Shown here: piece after piece, positions 22,511-28,780 of the stretch
Position numbering within the stretch: the stretch's first letter is position 1
Layout of the letters: each line of letters opens with the position of its first letter
IMG/VR virus record: IMGVR_UViG_3300010401_000068
Location: 1 to 30,975 of that record
DNA from: a virus
DNA length: 30,975 nucleotides
Strand: one strand, 5' to 3'
Made by a program: the position numbers and the translations under genes
The notes under the pieces: generated by a model
The model's database searches: none
Told to the model about the DNA's origin: nothing
The model's input: only the letters and a program-made list of their open reading frames with translations

Positions 22511-22701
22511 TTATCAAGCACCTTTTTTGGAGGAGCTGTTTTATAAGCTGGGTGTTTATATGTGTCTCGCAGATTTTCTTGCGTGGTATAACGTCCACCA
22601 CATTTGATACATTCACGCCGCCTGTAGATGTGATTGCTTCGCTCATCGCTGGTCGTGGACACAACCCGTGAGTCCGGATAGCCGCATGATTTACATTGCA
22701 T
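22507..22701 (-). CDS. NrdR-like zinc-ribbon protein without ATP-cone (64 aa)
   Basis: Residues 1-45 closely follow the NrdR zinc ribbon: MQCKSCGYPDSRVVSTTS, then IYRRRECIKCGGRYTTQE, with Cys3, Cys6, Cys31 and Cys34 and the characteristic RRRxC and R-Y/F-TT-x-E. Cellular NrdR is about 150 aa and has a nucleotide-sensing ATP-cone after this part; here only a short basic tail follows. It could bind DNA without nucleotide control, acting as a decoy or a packaging helper. The ATG is directly adjacent to the upstream stop (TAGATG). Function inferred only. Confidence 0.7.
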   Translation of the reverse strand: MQCKSCGYPDSRVVSTTSDERSNHIYRRRECIKCGGRYTTQENLRDTYKHPAYKTAPPKKVLDK

Positions 22702-22869
22702 CTACTTTCGCACTCCACGCAGGGTTCGTGAGCGCGTAGCTCTTGATACCGTAAGATGAGGCGGAGCAATATTCTCATCATTCTGTATTTCAGAATTTGG
22801 AACGCGCGTACTTTCATAGGACTTTTTCTTGCGTTCTTTTTGCGTCCACTTGTTCGGAATGACTGCCAT
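22702..22869 (-). CDS. Small basic protein (55 aa)
   Basis: AGGA eight bases upstream of ATG 22869 and an uninterrupted frame to TAG 22702. The protein starts MAVIPNKWTQKERKKKSY and ends TVSRATRSRTLRGVRK, so both ends are strongly basic and fit nucleic-acid binding. No family recognised. It immediately precedes the NrdR-like gene and overlaps the preceding 51-aa frame by 56 bases. Confidence 0.5.
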   Translation of the reverse strand: MAVIPNKWTQKERKKKSYESTRVPNSEIQNDENIAPPHLTVSRATRSRTLRGVRK

Positions 22870-22969
22870 GATTAACATCCTTATTCTTTTTAGCTAACCT
22901 ACGAAGATTCCTAGCACTCAATGCCCTCTGAGTCTTAATCCTGCCACCGGGGTTTGCACACAGCTTCAT
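22814..22969 (-). CDS. Possible small basic protein (51 aa)
   Basis: ATG at 22969 overlaps the stop of the 71-aa gene (ATGA). The frame runs to TGA at 22814, through the beginning of the 55-aa gene. The peptide starts MKLCANPGGRIKTQRALSARN and is rich in Arg and Lys. The ribosome-binding site is weak (AAGAAG) and a third of it overlaps the better-supported 55-aa frame, so it may be spurious. Confidence 0.35.
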   Translation of the reverse strand: MKLCANPGGRIKTQRALSARNLRRLAKKNKDVNHGSHSEQVDAKRTQEKVL

Positions 22970-23181
22970 TTCTTCTTAGCCTTACCCAACACCTTATTAG
23001 CTTTAGCATCAATCTTAGCTTTGCTGGCTGGGGATAATTTTCCTTTGTTCTCCATTTGGGTTGCTCGTGCTTTAGCGTTTGCAGCATGTGATTTATCAGG
23101 CATCGGATAGGCTTCGCGTCCGGGCAAGCCAAAATCAGACTTAGGTAGTTTATTGCGTTTAGCGGTTGTTAGCTTAGCCAT
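22966..23181 (-). CDS. Small basic phage protein with LPGREAYP motif (71 aa)
   Basis: Contains KSDFGLPGREAYPMPDKSHAANAKARA, matching a widespread short family: '(K/A)xDFaLPgxRxYPi.d..HA.nAlaRv' followed by a Lys/Ala-rich tail. Members occur in phages and plasmids and are often fused to prohead or minor head proteins; function unknown. Its start is directly beside the stop of the 63-aa gene, with GGGAAG upstream. The C-terminus is almost entirely Lys/Ala. Confidence 0.7.
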   Translation of the reverse strand: MAKLTTAKRNKLPKSDFGLPGREAYPMPDKSHAANAKARATQMENKGKLSPASKAKIDAKANKVLGKAKKK

Positions 23182-23373
23182 TTAACACTTCCCTTTTTTC
23201 ATGGGCTTCTTCATGGCTTTCGATTCGTCTTTGCGGGCTTTCTTCTCCATACCCACCTCACCATACGCTGCACCCACCGCACGCTTCTTGGGGTAACCAG
23301 CTTTCTCCATAGCTTTAACATTGTGAGCCATCCCTTTAGGTGTACCAGCTTTTTTTCCTTTCTCTAGTTTCAT
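23182..23373 (-). CDS. Small, highly basic protein (63 aa)
   Basis: Lys makes up nearly a third of the chain. The middle shows KAMEKAGYPKKRAVGAAYGE, a pattern seen in small phage and mobile-element proteins next to terminase genes. AGGAG about nine bases before the ATG. It probably binds DNA or RNA non-specifically. It forms a pair with the similar-looking 71-aa gene downstream. Confidence 0.65.
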   Translation of the reverse strand: MKLEKGKKAGTPKGMAHNVKAMEKAGYPKKRAVGAAYGEVGMEKKARKDESKAMKKPMKKGKC

Positions 23374-23419
23374 TTACATCGCTCCTTGATATAAGTGAAG
23401 GGCCGTTAAGCCCTATAAG

Positions 23420-23608
23420 TTATTTATTGAATATGACACCGCTTATGTCTTTCTTCCCATAATTGGCTTTGCTTTGAGGTGGCAAATTGCGTGATGCACC
23501 AGCTTCTGCGTAAGTACGAGTTTCTTGTTTAGCTTCACGCTCAAGGTACACGTTGTTACGTGTTTTTAAATAGCCGTCTGGTTTAGGTGATGTATACTTA
23601 GCGCCCAT
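23420..23608 (-). CDS. Small hydrophilic protein (62 aa)
   Basis: AGGAGA six bases before ATG makes the start secure. The sequence is polar and probably poorly structured (YTSPKPDGYLKTRNNVYLERE, later SRNLPPQSKANYGKK). No domain is recognised. It is the first gene after small terminase in the cluster of tiny genes before large terminase. Confidence 0.6.
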   Translation of the reverse strand: MGAKYTSPKPDGYLKTRNNVYLEREAKQETRTYAEAGASRNLPPQSKANYGKKDISGVIFNK

Positions 23609-23628
23609 AGTGTATCTCCTTATGTGGG

Positions 23629-24036
23629 TTATTCCGTTGGGATGTCGTCTTTAGTTAATTTACCCTCTTTCTCAAGTCTATCCAATCGTTCGTTCATTTC
23701 AATTATGCCAGCTTGTGAACTGAAGTGCTTATAATGCCTTCGCTCTAGCTTCCACGCAGCAGCTTGCCACGCACCATCGTTCATTGCCTTATCTATCTTT
23801 TCAAGCCATACAAGGGCTGTTAGACCCTCTGCTTCTTTTAGATCCTTGAAGAATTGGATATAGTCGTCCAATTTTTCATCGTTTGCTTTCTTTTTCCAGT
23901 TAAGCAAAGTTGTATAATCTATGCCCGCATAATCACATGCCATGGAATAGGGAGCACCCTTTCGAATAGCAACCAAGAGCTTCTCTTTAATCTCTGGAGT
24001 GAACTTTGTAGGTTGCCCACGTTTATTTTCTGTCAT
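23629..24036 (-). CDS. Terminase small subunit (135 aa)
   Basis: N-terminal HTH (residues 5-52) with the small-terminase pattern GQPTKFTPEIKEKLLVAIRKG followed by YSMACDYAGIDYTTLLNWKK. A helical oligomerisation segment rich in Glu/Ala/Trp follows, with a C-terminal coiled coil (EMNERLDRLEKEGKL). It recognises packaging sites and recruits large terminase. The frame stays open to a TTG at 24081, but ATG 24036 begins the usual 'TENKRGQPTKF' start and has AAGG nine bases upstream. It overlaps the methyltransferase stop by 14 bases. Confidence 0.85.
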   Translation of the reverse strand: MTENKRGQPTKFTPEIKEKLLVAIRKGAPYSMACDYAGIDYTTLLNWKKKANDEKLDDYIQFFKDLKEAEGLTALVWLEKIDKAMNDGAWQAAAWKLERRHYKHFSSQAGIIEMNERLDRLEKEGKLTKDDIPTE

Positions 24037-25246
24037 GGAGCACCGCCTTCTTGCCCGTGAACTTTTCCCATCGCGCAACAATTACATCGCAATACTTTGG
24101 ATCTAACTCCATCATAAGCGCCCGTCTATCGCTCTTCTCACACGCAATCATAAGCGTGCCTGAACCTGCGAACGGGTCATACACATACTCACCGCTATTG
24201 GTGTGATGCTTAATAGACCGATAGAATAGCTCTACAGGCTTTTGCGTTGGATGTTCTGTCTTATCGTCTTTAGAGCCTGAGTTAGACATATTAGGCGCAC
24301 TAAAATCCCATACGGTAGTTTGCTTGCGATCACCCTTCCAGTTCGACTTTGCTCCCTTCTTAACAGCGTACCAACAAGGCTCGTGTTGCCAGTGATAGTT
24401 CGACCGACCCAATACGAAGTGTGACTTATTCCAAATGATTTGCTGCTTAGGCTCAAAGCCCGCGTCACGTAAGTTACTCATTACCACATCGGTATAAGCA
24501 CTCGCGTGCCAAACGTAAGCTATAGATCCGGGGAATAGTGTGTAGGTATCGTACCAATCAGACCTGTCGTCATTCTTAACCACATTTTCGTTGTTCTTGC
24601 CACCGCGGGCTTCATTACGCCATGACATATCCAATTTAACGCCATACGGTGGGTCTGTGACCATCGTATTAGGTGCTTGACCGTCTAGTAGTCTGTCCAC
24701 ATCAGTTTGAACAGTAGAGTCCCCACACAATAGCCTATGGTTGCCAAGAAAATACAAATCACCAATAACAGTCTTAGGCTCCTCAGGTACATCAGGACAC
24801 TCATCATCATTGCATAGACCTCCAATCTCTAAAGGCTGCATGATTTGGTCTATCTCATCCCTACTAAACCCTGTTAACGAGGTATCAAATTCATTTGCCT
24901 TCAAATACTCAAACTGGTTTTGCAATATGTTGAAATCCCAACCTGCATTAAGAGCGAGCTTATTGTCGGCTATGACATAGGCTGCCTTGTCAACATCGCT
25001 TAAGCCTTTCAGTATCACGCATGGTATTTCGTCTATGCCTACTATCTTCGCGGCTGTTATACGGCAATGACCTGCAATTATTGTATTGTCTTCATCGATT
25101 AGAACAGGATTGGTGAACCCAAACTTTCGCATGGAGTTGCACACTTCCTCTATTTGAGCCTCACTATGAGTACGTGAGTTTTGTTCAAAAGGATTTAATA
25201 TCCCAATTGAACGCGTTGTTTGTTCATGTGTAGGTAAAACAGCCAT
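24023..25246 (-). CDS. ParB-like domain fused to beta-class N6-adenine methyltransferase (407 aa)
   Basis: Residues 13-100 are a ParB/sulfiredoxin-like domain: LNPFEQNSRTHSE, FTNPVLIDEDNTIIAGHCR (GHCR at 59-62), then the YVIADNKLALNAGWD helix. Residues 155-400 are a DNA methyltransferase with catalytic DPPY at 198-201 preceding the SAM-binding DPFAGSGT at 357-364, the motif order of beta-class enzymes. It probably methylates adenine in phage or host DNA, protecting packaged DNA from restriction. This fusion is common in phages and mobile elements. The position right before small terminase suggests marking DNA shortly before packaging. A strong AAGGAU-loop hairpin covers its ribosome-binding site. 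Confidence 0.9.
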   Translation of the reverse strand: MAVLPTHEQTTRSIGILNPFEQNSRTHSEAQIEEVCNSMRKFGFTNPVLIDEDNTIIAGHCRITAAKIVGIDEIPCVILKGLSDVDKAAYVIADNKLALNAGWDFNILQNQFEYLKANEFDTSLTGFSRDEIDQIMQPLEIGGLCNDDECPDVPEEPKTVIGDLYFLGNHRLLCGDSTVQTDVDRLLDGQAPNTMVTDPPYGVKLDMSWRNEARGGKNNENVVKNDDRSDWYDTYTLFPGSIAYVWHASAYTDVVMSNLRDAGFEPKQQIIWNKSHFVLGRSNYHWQHEPCWYAVKKGAKSNWKGDRKQTTVWDFSAPNMSNSGSKDDKTEHPTQKPVELFYRSIKHHTNSGEYVYDPFAGSGTLMIACEKSDRRALMMELDPKYCDVIVARWEKFTGKKAVLHDRK

Positions 25247-25248
25247 TA

Positions 25249-25264
25249 CACAAATCCTTTTGTG
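25249..25264 (-). promoter_or_regulatory. AAGGAU-loop hairpin over the methyltransferase ribosome-binding site
   Basis: CACAAA-AGGA-TTTGTG on the minus strand: perfect 6-bp arms, tetraloop equal to the Shine-Dalgarno, two bases before the ATG. Confidence 0.6.
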
Positions 25265-25287
25265 ATGATCATTTCAATAAATGTATC

Positions 25288-25506
25288 TTACTTCTTTTTG
25301 TTCTTCAATACGAGCATAACAGCAAATAAGACAACAGCTTCAAAGCCATCCGCCGTAGAAAGTAACGAGTGAAATTCATTGCTGTCTATCACCCCATCTG
25401 AGAGAGCAGCAAAAAGGTTGGTTAAGAATGTCACAAAGCACAAAATTGCTGGAATACCAATTGCAACATGAGGCTTCTCTTTTAAGAACTGCCGTAGCTT
25501 ATCCAT
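25288..25506 (-). CDS. Holin-like small membrane protein (72 aa)
   Basis: Two hydrophobic segments, about residues 14-36 (AIGIPAILCFVTFLTNLFAA) and 54-68 (FEAVVLFAVMLVL), are joined by a polar loop, with a basic C-terminus KNKKK. This size and topology, directly downstream of an endolysin, fit a class II-type holin that opens the membrane for the lysin. AGGAGA six bases before the ATG. Family not identified by sequence, so the call rests on topology and neighbour. Confidence 0.7.
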   Translation of the reverse strand: MDKLRQFLKEKPHVAIGIPAILCFVTFLTNLFAALSDGVIDSNEFHSLLSTADGFEAVVLFAVMLVLKNKKK

Positions 25507-25532
25507 GGCTACTCTCCTCTAAGTCTACATAT

Positions 25533-25943
25533 TTATTCTACTAGTTCAAAATGCACCAAATCTTGAAACTTGTTATCGGTAATATCGTAATCCCTATCCC
25601 AATCACCACCAAACCTAACGCTATGCGTCATCTTGCCTTCATCCTTTAGCTTTTGAGCAATACCCATAACGTAACCCGCAAACCAATACATTCGCCTGTC
25701 GTTCTTCCAATCAATAGGATAAGGAATCACATCAACCGCCATTGATGGCCGATGATTGTGTTTTCCATGAGGCCAGTGCAATTGTGTATTGCCTGATGCA
25801 AATGCACGTTCTTGGTCTGTCTGATTTCGATAGCCTTCAAGAATTGTGCAATCAAATGTCTTAATCACCTCAAAGAATAGCGCCTGTAAATCCAAATGGC
25901 ATGTCGATAACTTGGAGAATGATGATTGACTAAACTTTGGCAT
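25533..25943 (-). CDS. Endolysin, M15-type peptidase (136 aa)
   Basis: Single-domain zinc peptidase of the VanY/L-Ala-D-Glu endopeptidase type. Zinc ligands are visible as His64 and Asp71 in KHNHRPSMAVDV and His131 in DLVHFEL. The early motif EGYRNQTDQ (residues 36-44) is also typical. It cleaves the peptide part of peptidoglycan to release virions. No signal peptide, so export depends on the neighbouring holin. It is the first gene after the candidate late promoter, so lysis and head genes share a transcript. AAGGA eight bases before ATG. Confidence 0.9.
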   Translation of the reverse strand: MPKFSQSSFSKLSTCHLDLQALFFEVIKTFDCTILEGYRNQTDQERAFASGNTQLHWPHGKHNHRPSMAVDVIPYPIDWKNDRRMYWFAGYVMGIAQKLKDEGKMTHSVRFGGDWDRDYDITDNKFQDLVHFELVE

Positions 25944-25973
25944 GTGACCCGTCCTTGTCTAATTGTTAATTTA

Positions 25974-26001
25974 ATACTAGCACAGGATTTCATTAGGTAA
26001 A
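25974..26001 (-). promoter_or_regulatory. Candidate late promoter
   Basis: Minus-strand TTTACC (25996-26001), a 16-base spacer ending in TGC, then TAGTAT (25974-25979): an extended -10 promoter pointing at the endolysin and everything down to 1782. It begins right after the terminator of the replication operon. Confidence 0.5.
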
Positions 26002-26020
26002 GAAACCCGCCGAAGCGGGC
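25999..26020 (-). terminator. Intrinsic terminator of the replication operon
   Basis: Minus-strand CCCGC-TTCG-GCGGG followed by TTTCTTTA: a short GC stem with a stable UUCG tetraloop and a T-rich tail, 38 bases after the VRR-NUC stop. Confidence 0.75.
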
Positions 26021-26056
26021 ATCTAATAAGGAAGGATCATGAATGAAGAAATCAAA

Positions 26057-26452
26057 TTAAGTTAGGAGATAACTTTCTATAATTCTTTTTCCATCTATCC
26101 AACCGTAGCAAAATTCCCCTGCAAAGCCAACACTTTTTACCTGTTCTATAAACTTTTCTTGCGCTATCCACGTAGGTGTAGAACGCTCGGACTTTGTGTA
26201 CTTTTTATTGCGCTTAACCTCTAGCCATAACCCCGGGTGTGTCTTTGTTGGCCAATAAATGAACAAGTCACTTACTCCCGGTCTTAGCCCTAACAGTTTT
26301 AAGTTATAGCCTTGTATCTCTGTGCGTTTTCCCTCGTTATTATTTTTACAAAAGAAGTCACGAACAATTGGGTGGTAACTTAACCACCTCACTAGCGCCC
26401 GCTGTTCCTGACTCTCGCTGGGTATTAGGTTTCTTAGCGTCATCCTTGACAT
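26057..26452 (-). CDS. VRR-NUC domain nuclease (131 aa)
   Basis: Phage stand-alone VRR-NUC nuclease. Early SQEQRALVRWLSYHP carries the conserved Glu. KNNNEGKRTEIQGYNLKLLG and GVSDLFIYWP hold the catalytic Asp, followed by GLWLEVKRN with the E-x-K motif, then the QEKFIEQVKSVGFAG helix. It likely acts on branched DNA (Holliday junctions or replication forks) and suits the last position of a replication operon. Starts at 26452 or 26443 are both possible; a GTCA-AGGA-TGAC hairpin (26439-26450) spans them. Confidence 0.85.
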   Translation of the reverse strand: MSRMTLRNLIPSESQEQRALVRWLSYHPIVRDFFCKNNNEGKRTEIQGYNLKLLGLRPGVSDLFIYWPTKTHPGLWLEVKRNKKYTKSERSTPTWIAQEKFIEQVKSVGFAGEFCYGWIDGKRIIESYLLT

Positions 26453-26537
26453 CCTCGTTACCGTAGAGCTGCTTCATTAGCTCCATCATATTTTTGTGGT
26501 CTTTCAAATTAACAACCTTCTTACTGCTTCTTTTCAT
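26358..26537 (-). CDS. Small charged protein overlapping VRR-NUC (59 aa)
   Basis: ATG 26537 follows AAGGAAG with nine-base spacing, and the stop is at 26358, 95 bases inside the VRR-NUC gene in another frame. The first half is basic with several Met (KRSSKKVVNLKDHKNMMELM); the second half is polar. The good ribosome-binding site and the otherwise empty gap of about 90 bases before VRR-NUC support it; the long overlap weakens it. No family recognised. Confidence 0.45.
   Translation of the reverse strand: MKRSSKKVVNLKDHKNMMELMKQLYGNEDVKDDAKKPNTQRESGTAGASEVVKLPPNCS
26439..26450 (-). promoter_or_regulatory. AAGGAU-loop hairpin at the VRR-NUC start
   Basis: GTCA-AGGA-TGAC on the minus strand, four perfect pairs with the same AGGA tetraloop. 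It lies across the two possible start codons rather than wholly upstream. Confidence 0.4.
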
Positions 26538-26539
26538 TT

Positions 26540-26758
26540 TTAAGAACTTCCTTTTCTTTCTGGGTAATATTTTAACTGTTCAACCATTTCTTGATAACAA
26601 GCAATAGCCTCCTCTATTTTTTCATCAGGGTGTGCCTCAACAACCTCATTCCAGTGCTGACGCACAAACTCAATATCATCTCCACCGTGCCCATCAGAAA
26701 CTTTTTTAATCAGAGAAAACAAATAATTCTTGCGAGCTATCCATAGCCCTTTGTTCAT
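26540..26758 (-). CDS. Small acidic helical protein in the replication operon (72 aa)
   Basis: Helical protein with LWIARKNYLFSLIKK at the start, then FVRQHWNEVVEAHPDEKIEEAIACYQEMVEQLKYY. No known domain. GGGAGAG upstream; the start is four bases after the P-like gene stop. Probably co-expressed with the replication proteins; a role as accessory factor is only inferred. Confidence 0.65.
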   Translation of the reverse strand: MNKGLWIARKNYLFSLIKKVSDGHGGDDIEFVRQHWNEVVEAHPDEKIEEAIACYQEMVEQLKYYPERKGSS

Positions 26759-26761
26759 CCA

Positions 26762-27667
26762 TTACTCTCCCGTCCAGTTCTTGTAAACCTTTTGTGGCCC
26801 ACCACCTCGTCTATCAGAGGCTTTCGGAGATTCATCGTTAACACGCTCGTTAGGCGGTATGTAGCCTGACTCCTTTAAATGTTTAGCCGTGTCCTGCTCT
26901 GCTAAAAATTTCATTCTAGCGTAAGCGTATGGAATAGGTAGGCTCAAAACAAGCTTCTCAGGGATAGCCATCAAATAACGCCTGTACTCCTTGTACACCT
27001 CACCATCAAAGTTTCTACCGCCAATTTTTATCTTATCCTCTGGGAACTCAGGGTGCTTTTGATCTTTAAGCTGCATCTTTCCTTCATGCGCACGCCTTTC
27101 GTACTCCTGCATTCTTTGTTGCCATCCAATATGCTCTTCACGCGTTAATGTTTTGGACGGCTCATCAAGCAAAGGCGTGGCGTTGTGTTCGCTTAACTTA
27201 TTCCATAAGGCGTTAGGGTTGGCTCTAAACTCAACAAGGCAATCATCGTAAGCTGTGCGCGTTTTACGCCGTATCTCCTCTGCTGTTCCGTTTTTAAGTG
27301 CCCATGTACCTATGCGGTCATAGACAAGTTTTACCATTGGGTGGTCAAACTGTCTTGCGACCATCCGCTTTATTATTTCATCCTCGGATGGAACACCGGA
27401 TATCTTTAAGCACAGGTCAATTAGCTCACCTAGTGTTGGCGGGTGTTTTTTGTGGATTAAGAACACTTGGCTTACGGCTTTACGCAGTATGTCAAACTCG
27501 AACCCTTTTAACCCGTCAAGCCACGTATCAATACAATCAAGCCATTCATCATCTGCCTTGTGCCTACTAGACCAGAGGTGACCGTAGACACTAGAGAACT
27601 TAACAAAGAGCTTGCGTATTAAATCCCGATCAATTGAACGGGTTAACGCTGTTACCACGCTCGTCAT
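26762..27667 (-). CDS. Lambda P-like helicase-loader candidate (301 aa)
   Basis: Helical N-terminal half with IRKLFVKFSSVYGHLW, DTWLDGLKGFEFDILRKAV and KKHPPTLGELIDLCLKI, resembling phage replication protein P and related loaders, which bind host DnaB helicase and bring it to the initiator. The C-terminal half is charged and ends in a flexible Gly/Arg-rich tail. It overlaps the O-like gene by 38 bases, the classic O-P order. No Walker motif is visible, consistent with P and unlike DnaC. Similarity is by pattern, so confidence is moderate. Confidence 0.6.
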   Translation of the reverse strand: MTSVVTALTRSIDRDLIRKLFVKFSSVYGHLWSSRHKADDEWLDCIDTWLDGLKGFEFDILRKAVSQVFLIHKKHPPTLGELIDLCLKISGVPSEDEIIKRMVARQFDHPMVKLVYDRIGTWALKNGTAEEIRRKTRTAYDDCLVEFRANPNALWNKLSEHNATPLLDEPSKTLTREEHIGWQQRMQEYERRAHEGKMQLKDQKHPEFPEDKIKIGGRNFDGEVYKEYRRYLMAIPEKLVLSLPIPYAYARMKFLAEQDTAKHLKESGYIPPNERVNDESPKASDRRGGGPQKVYKNWTGE

Positions 27668-28481
27668 AAGTTACCCCTGCATCGCTTTTGCCATACATCA
27701 CGTTTGAGAACGACCCGTTACCTGTAGAGGCTTCTTTTGGCCTACGGTAGATAATTTCGTCATTCCATCGTTCGTTGTTTAGGTAGGTTGATGCGTGTGG
27801 TATGAATTGTACGTCTTGCCATTGTGCTTCATTCGCTAGGCGGTTCAAGATGTCTTTGCAGATAAGCGTTACGATTGTGCTGTATTTCTTTCGCTCCCAT
27901 ATTTTCTTGGCTCTGAACTTGTTTTTCTTTACGGGGTATATTTTCCAGAATTCCTCAAAAGCATCGTCTACGGTCACGCGTGCAACTTCTGTTGCACTAT
28001 AATCTTTTAAAGATATTTCTTTATAATCCTCTTTTCTCTCTAAATCTCTTTCTTTTCTAATGTCCGTGTTCACCGGATCCGGCTGAACCGGATCCGGATT
28101 ATCCGGAAGCGGTTGCACATCTATGTGCACATCCTCTACAGGCCGCTCTGTATCTAGGAAGTCATCCCCGTTGAGCACAATATAAGTCGTGGAAATATGT
28201 GTGCCTTTCGCGCTTAATTGCACATTCCTGATTAATAGGTTTGTGCGAATTAGGTAGTTTAATATTGAGTAAATTTTATCCTTCCCGATTTGGAAGTGTT
28301 TTCTTAGTTGGTGGGGATTTAACGTCCATGATTCACTGCGGCTTTGAAGATGACACCATATTGCTAACGCCTCAAGATTTCTGCACTCTTGTAAGGTCTT
28401 GTTTAATATTTGTGCGAATGGTTTGGAATCTTGAGTAAGTTTGCCAGACTCAAAAACTGGCTTGTATTTTTGCACCGACAT
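27630..28481 (-). CDS. Phage replication initiator, O-like (283 aa)
   Basis: Residues 20-110 form a winged-helix DNA-binding region: LNKTLQECRNLEALAIWCHL, LNPHQLRKHFQIGKDKIYS, then a strand pair. A Pro/Asp-rich linker (PDNPDPVQPDPV) follows. The C-terminal region has the common initiator pattern FEEFWKIYPVKKNKFRAKKIW, then FIPHASTYLNNERWNDE. Such proteins bind origin repeats and recruit the P-type loader encoded next. The linker-coding DNA contains GC-rich repeats followed by an AT-rich stretch, a possible origin as in lambda O. AAGGA seven bases before ATG. First gene of the minus-strand replication operon. Confidence 0.8.
   Translation of the reverse strand: MSVQKYKPVFESGKLTQDSKPFAQILNKTLQECRNLEALAIWCHLQSRSESWTLNPHQLRKHFQIGKDKIYSILNYLIRTNLLIRNVQLSAKGTHISTTYIVLNGDDFLDTERPVEDVHIDVQPLPDNPDPVQPDPVNTDIRKERDLERKEDYKEISLKDYSATEVARVTVDDAFEEFWKIYPVKKNKFRAKKIWERKKYSTIVTLICKDILNRLANEAQWQDVQFIPHASTYLNNERWNDEIIYRRPKEASTGNGSFSNVMYGKSDAGVTYDERGNSVNPFN
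28001..28131 (-). other. Candidate replication origin inside the O-like gene
   Basis: ACCGGATCCGG occurs at 28072-28082 and 28087-28097 (15-base period), with partial ATCCGGA copies at 28092 and 28101. The inverted pair TGCACAT/ATGTGCA (28114-28120, 28123-28129) lies beside them. Immediately downstream in gene direction (28001-28060) is an AT- and purine-rich run. Repeats plus an AT-rich unwinding stretch within the initiator gene copy the lambda origin layout. Confidence 0.45.
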
Positions 28482-28780
28482 AGCGCGTCCTTTTTAGTAT
28501 TAAAGATTGACCTATCCGTAGTCATAGCTATAATTGCGTGAAAGCCCGTAAATGCTTTATACTTGTTTTGTAGCTACTACTACAGACAGATCCCAGAGTG
28601 CCGTGTTTCTAGCACGGCCACTCACTTCCACCATCCTAGTACACAATCAAAAATAATGTAAGCCCTACGACTACATATAATTAAATGTATTGATCTGCTA
28701 TATTTCCTATTGCATGCACAAATAAATAATGGTACATTTGATTATATGAACATTGTTGTTAGATAAAAGGAAGATAAAAC
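28482..28780. promoter_or_regulatory. Divergent control region between replication and early operons
   Basis: No gene. Visible elements are a minus-strand TATAAA hexamer (28556-28561, weak -35) for the replication operon, and a plus-strand extended -10 TGC-TATATT (28696-28704) for the ribbon-helix-helix gene. There are also a TGTAG/CTACA inverted repeat (28570-28584) and a hairpin GCCGTG/CACGGC (28600-28605 with 28613-28618, extended by AGT/ACT over a one-base bulge). The inverted repeats could be operators for the Arc-like protein. Start and strength of the promoters are guesses. Confidence 0.4.

Noticed and set aside
26039-26065. Plus-strand AAGGAAGG followed by ATG and only eight codons
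   Set aside because: Excellent ribosome-binding site but the frame stops at once, in a region transcribed on the other strand. It could be a remnant of a lost gene start; too short to annotate.
28070-28110. CRISPR-like short repeats
   Set aside because: Only two full 11-base units spaced 15 bases apart inside a coding sequence; no spacers and no cas genes.
28597-28622. tRNA or small structured RNA gene in the divergent region
   Set aside because: One hairpin only; no cloverleaf, no anticodon arm, no CCA end.
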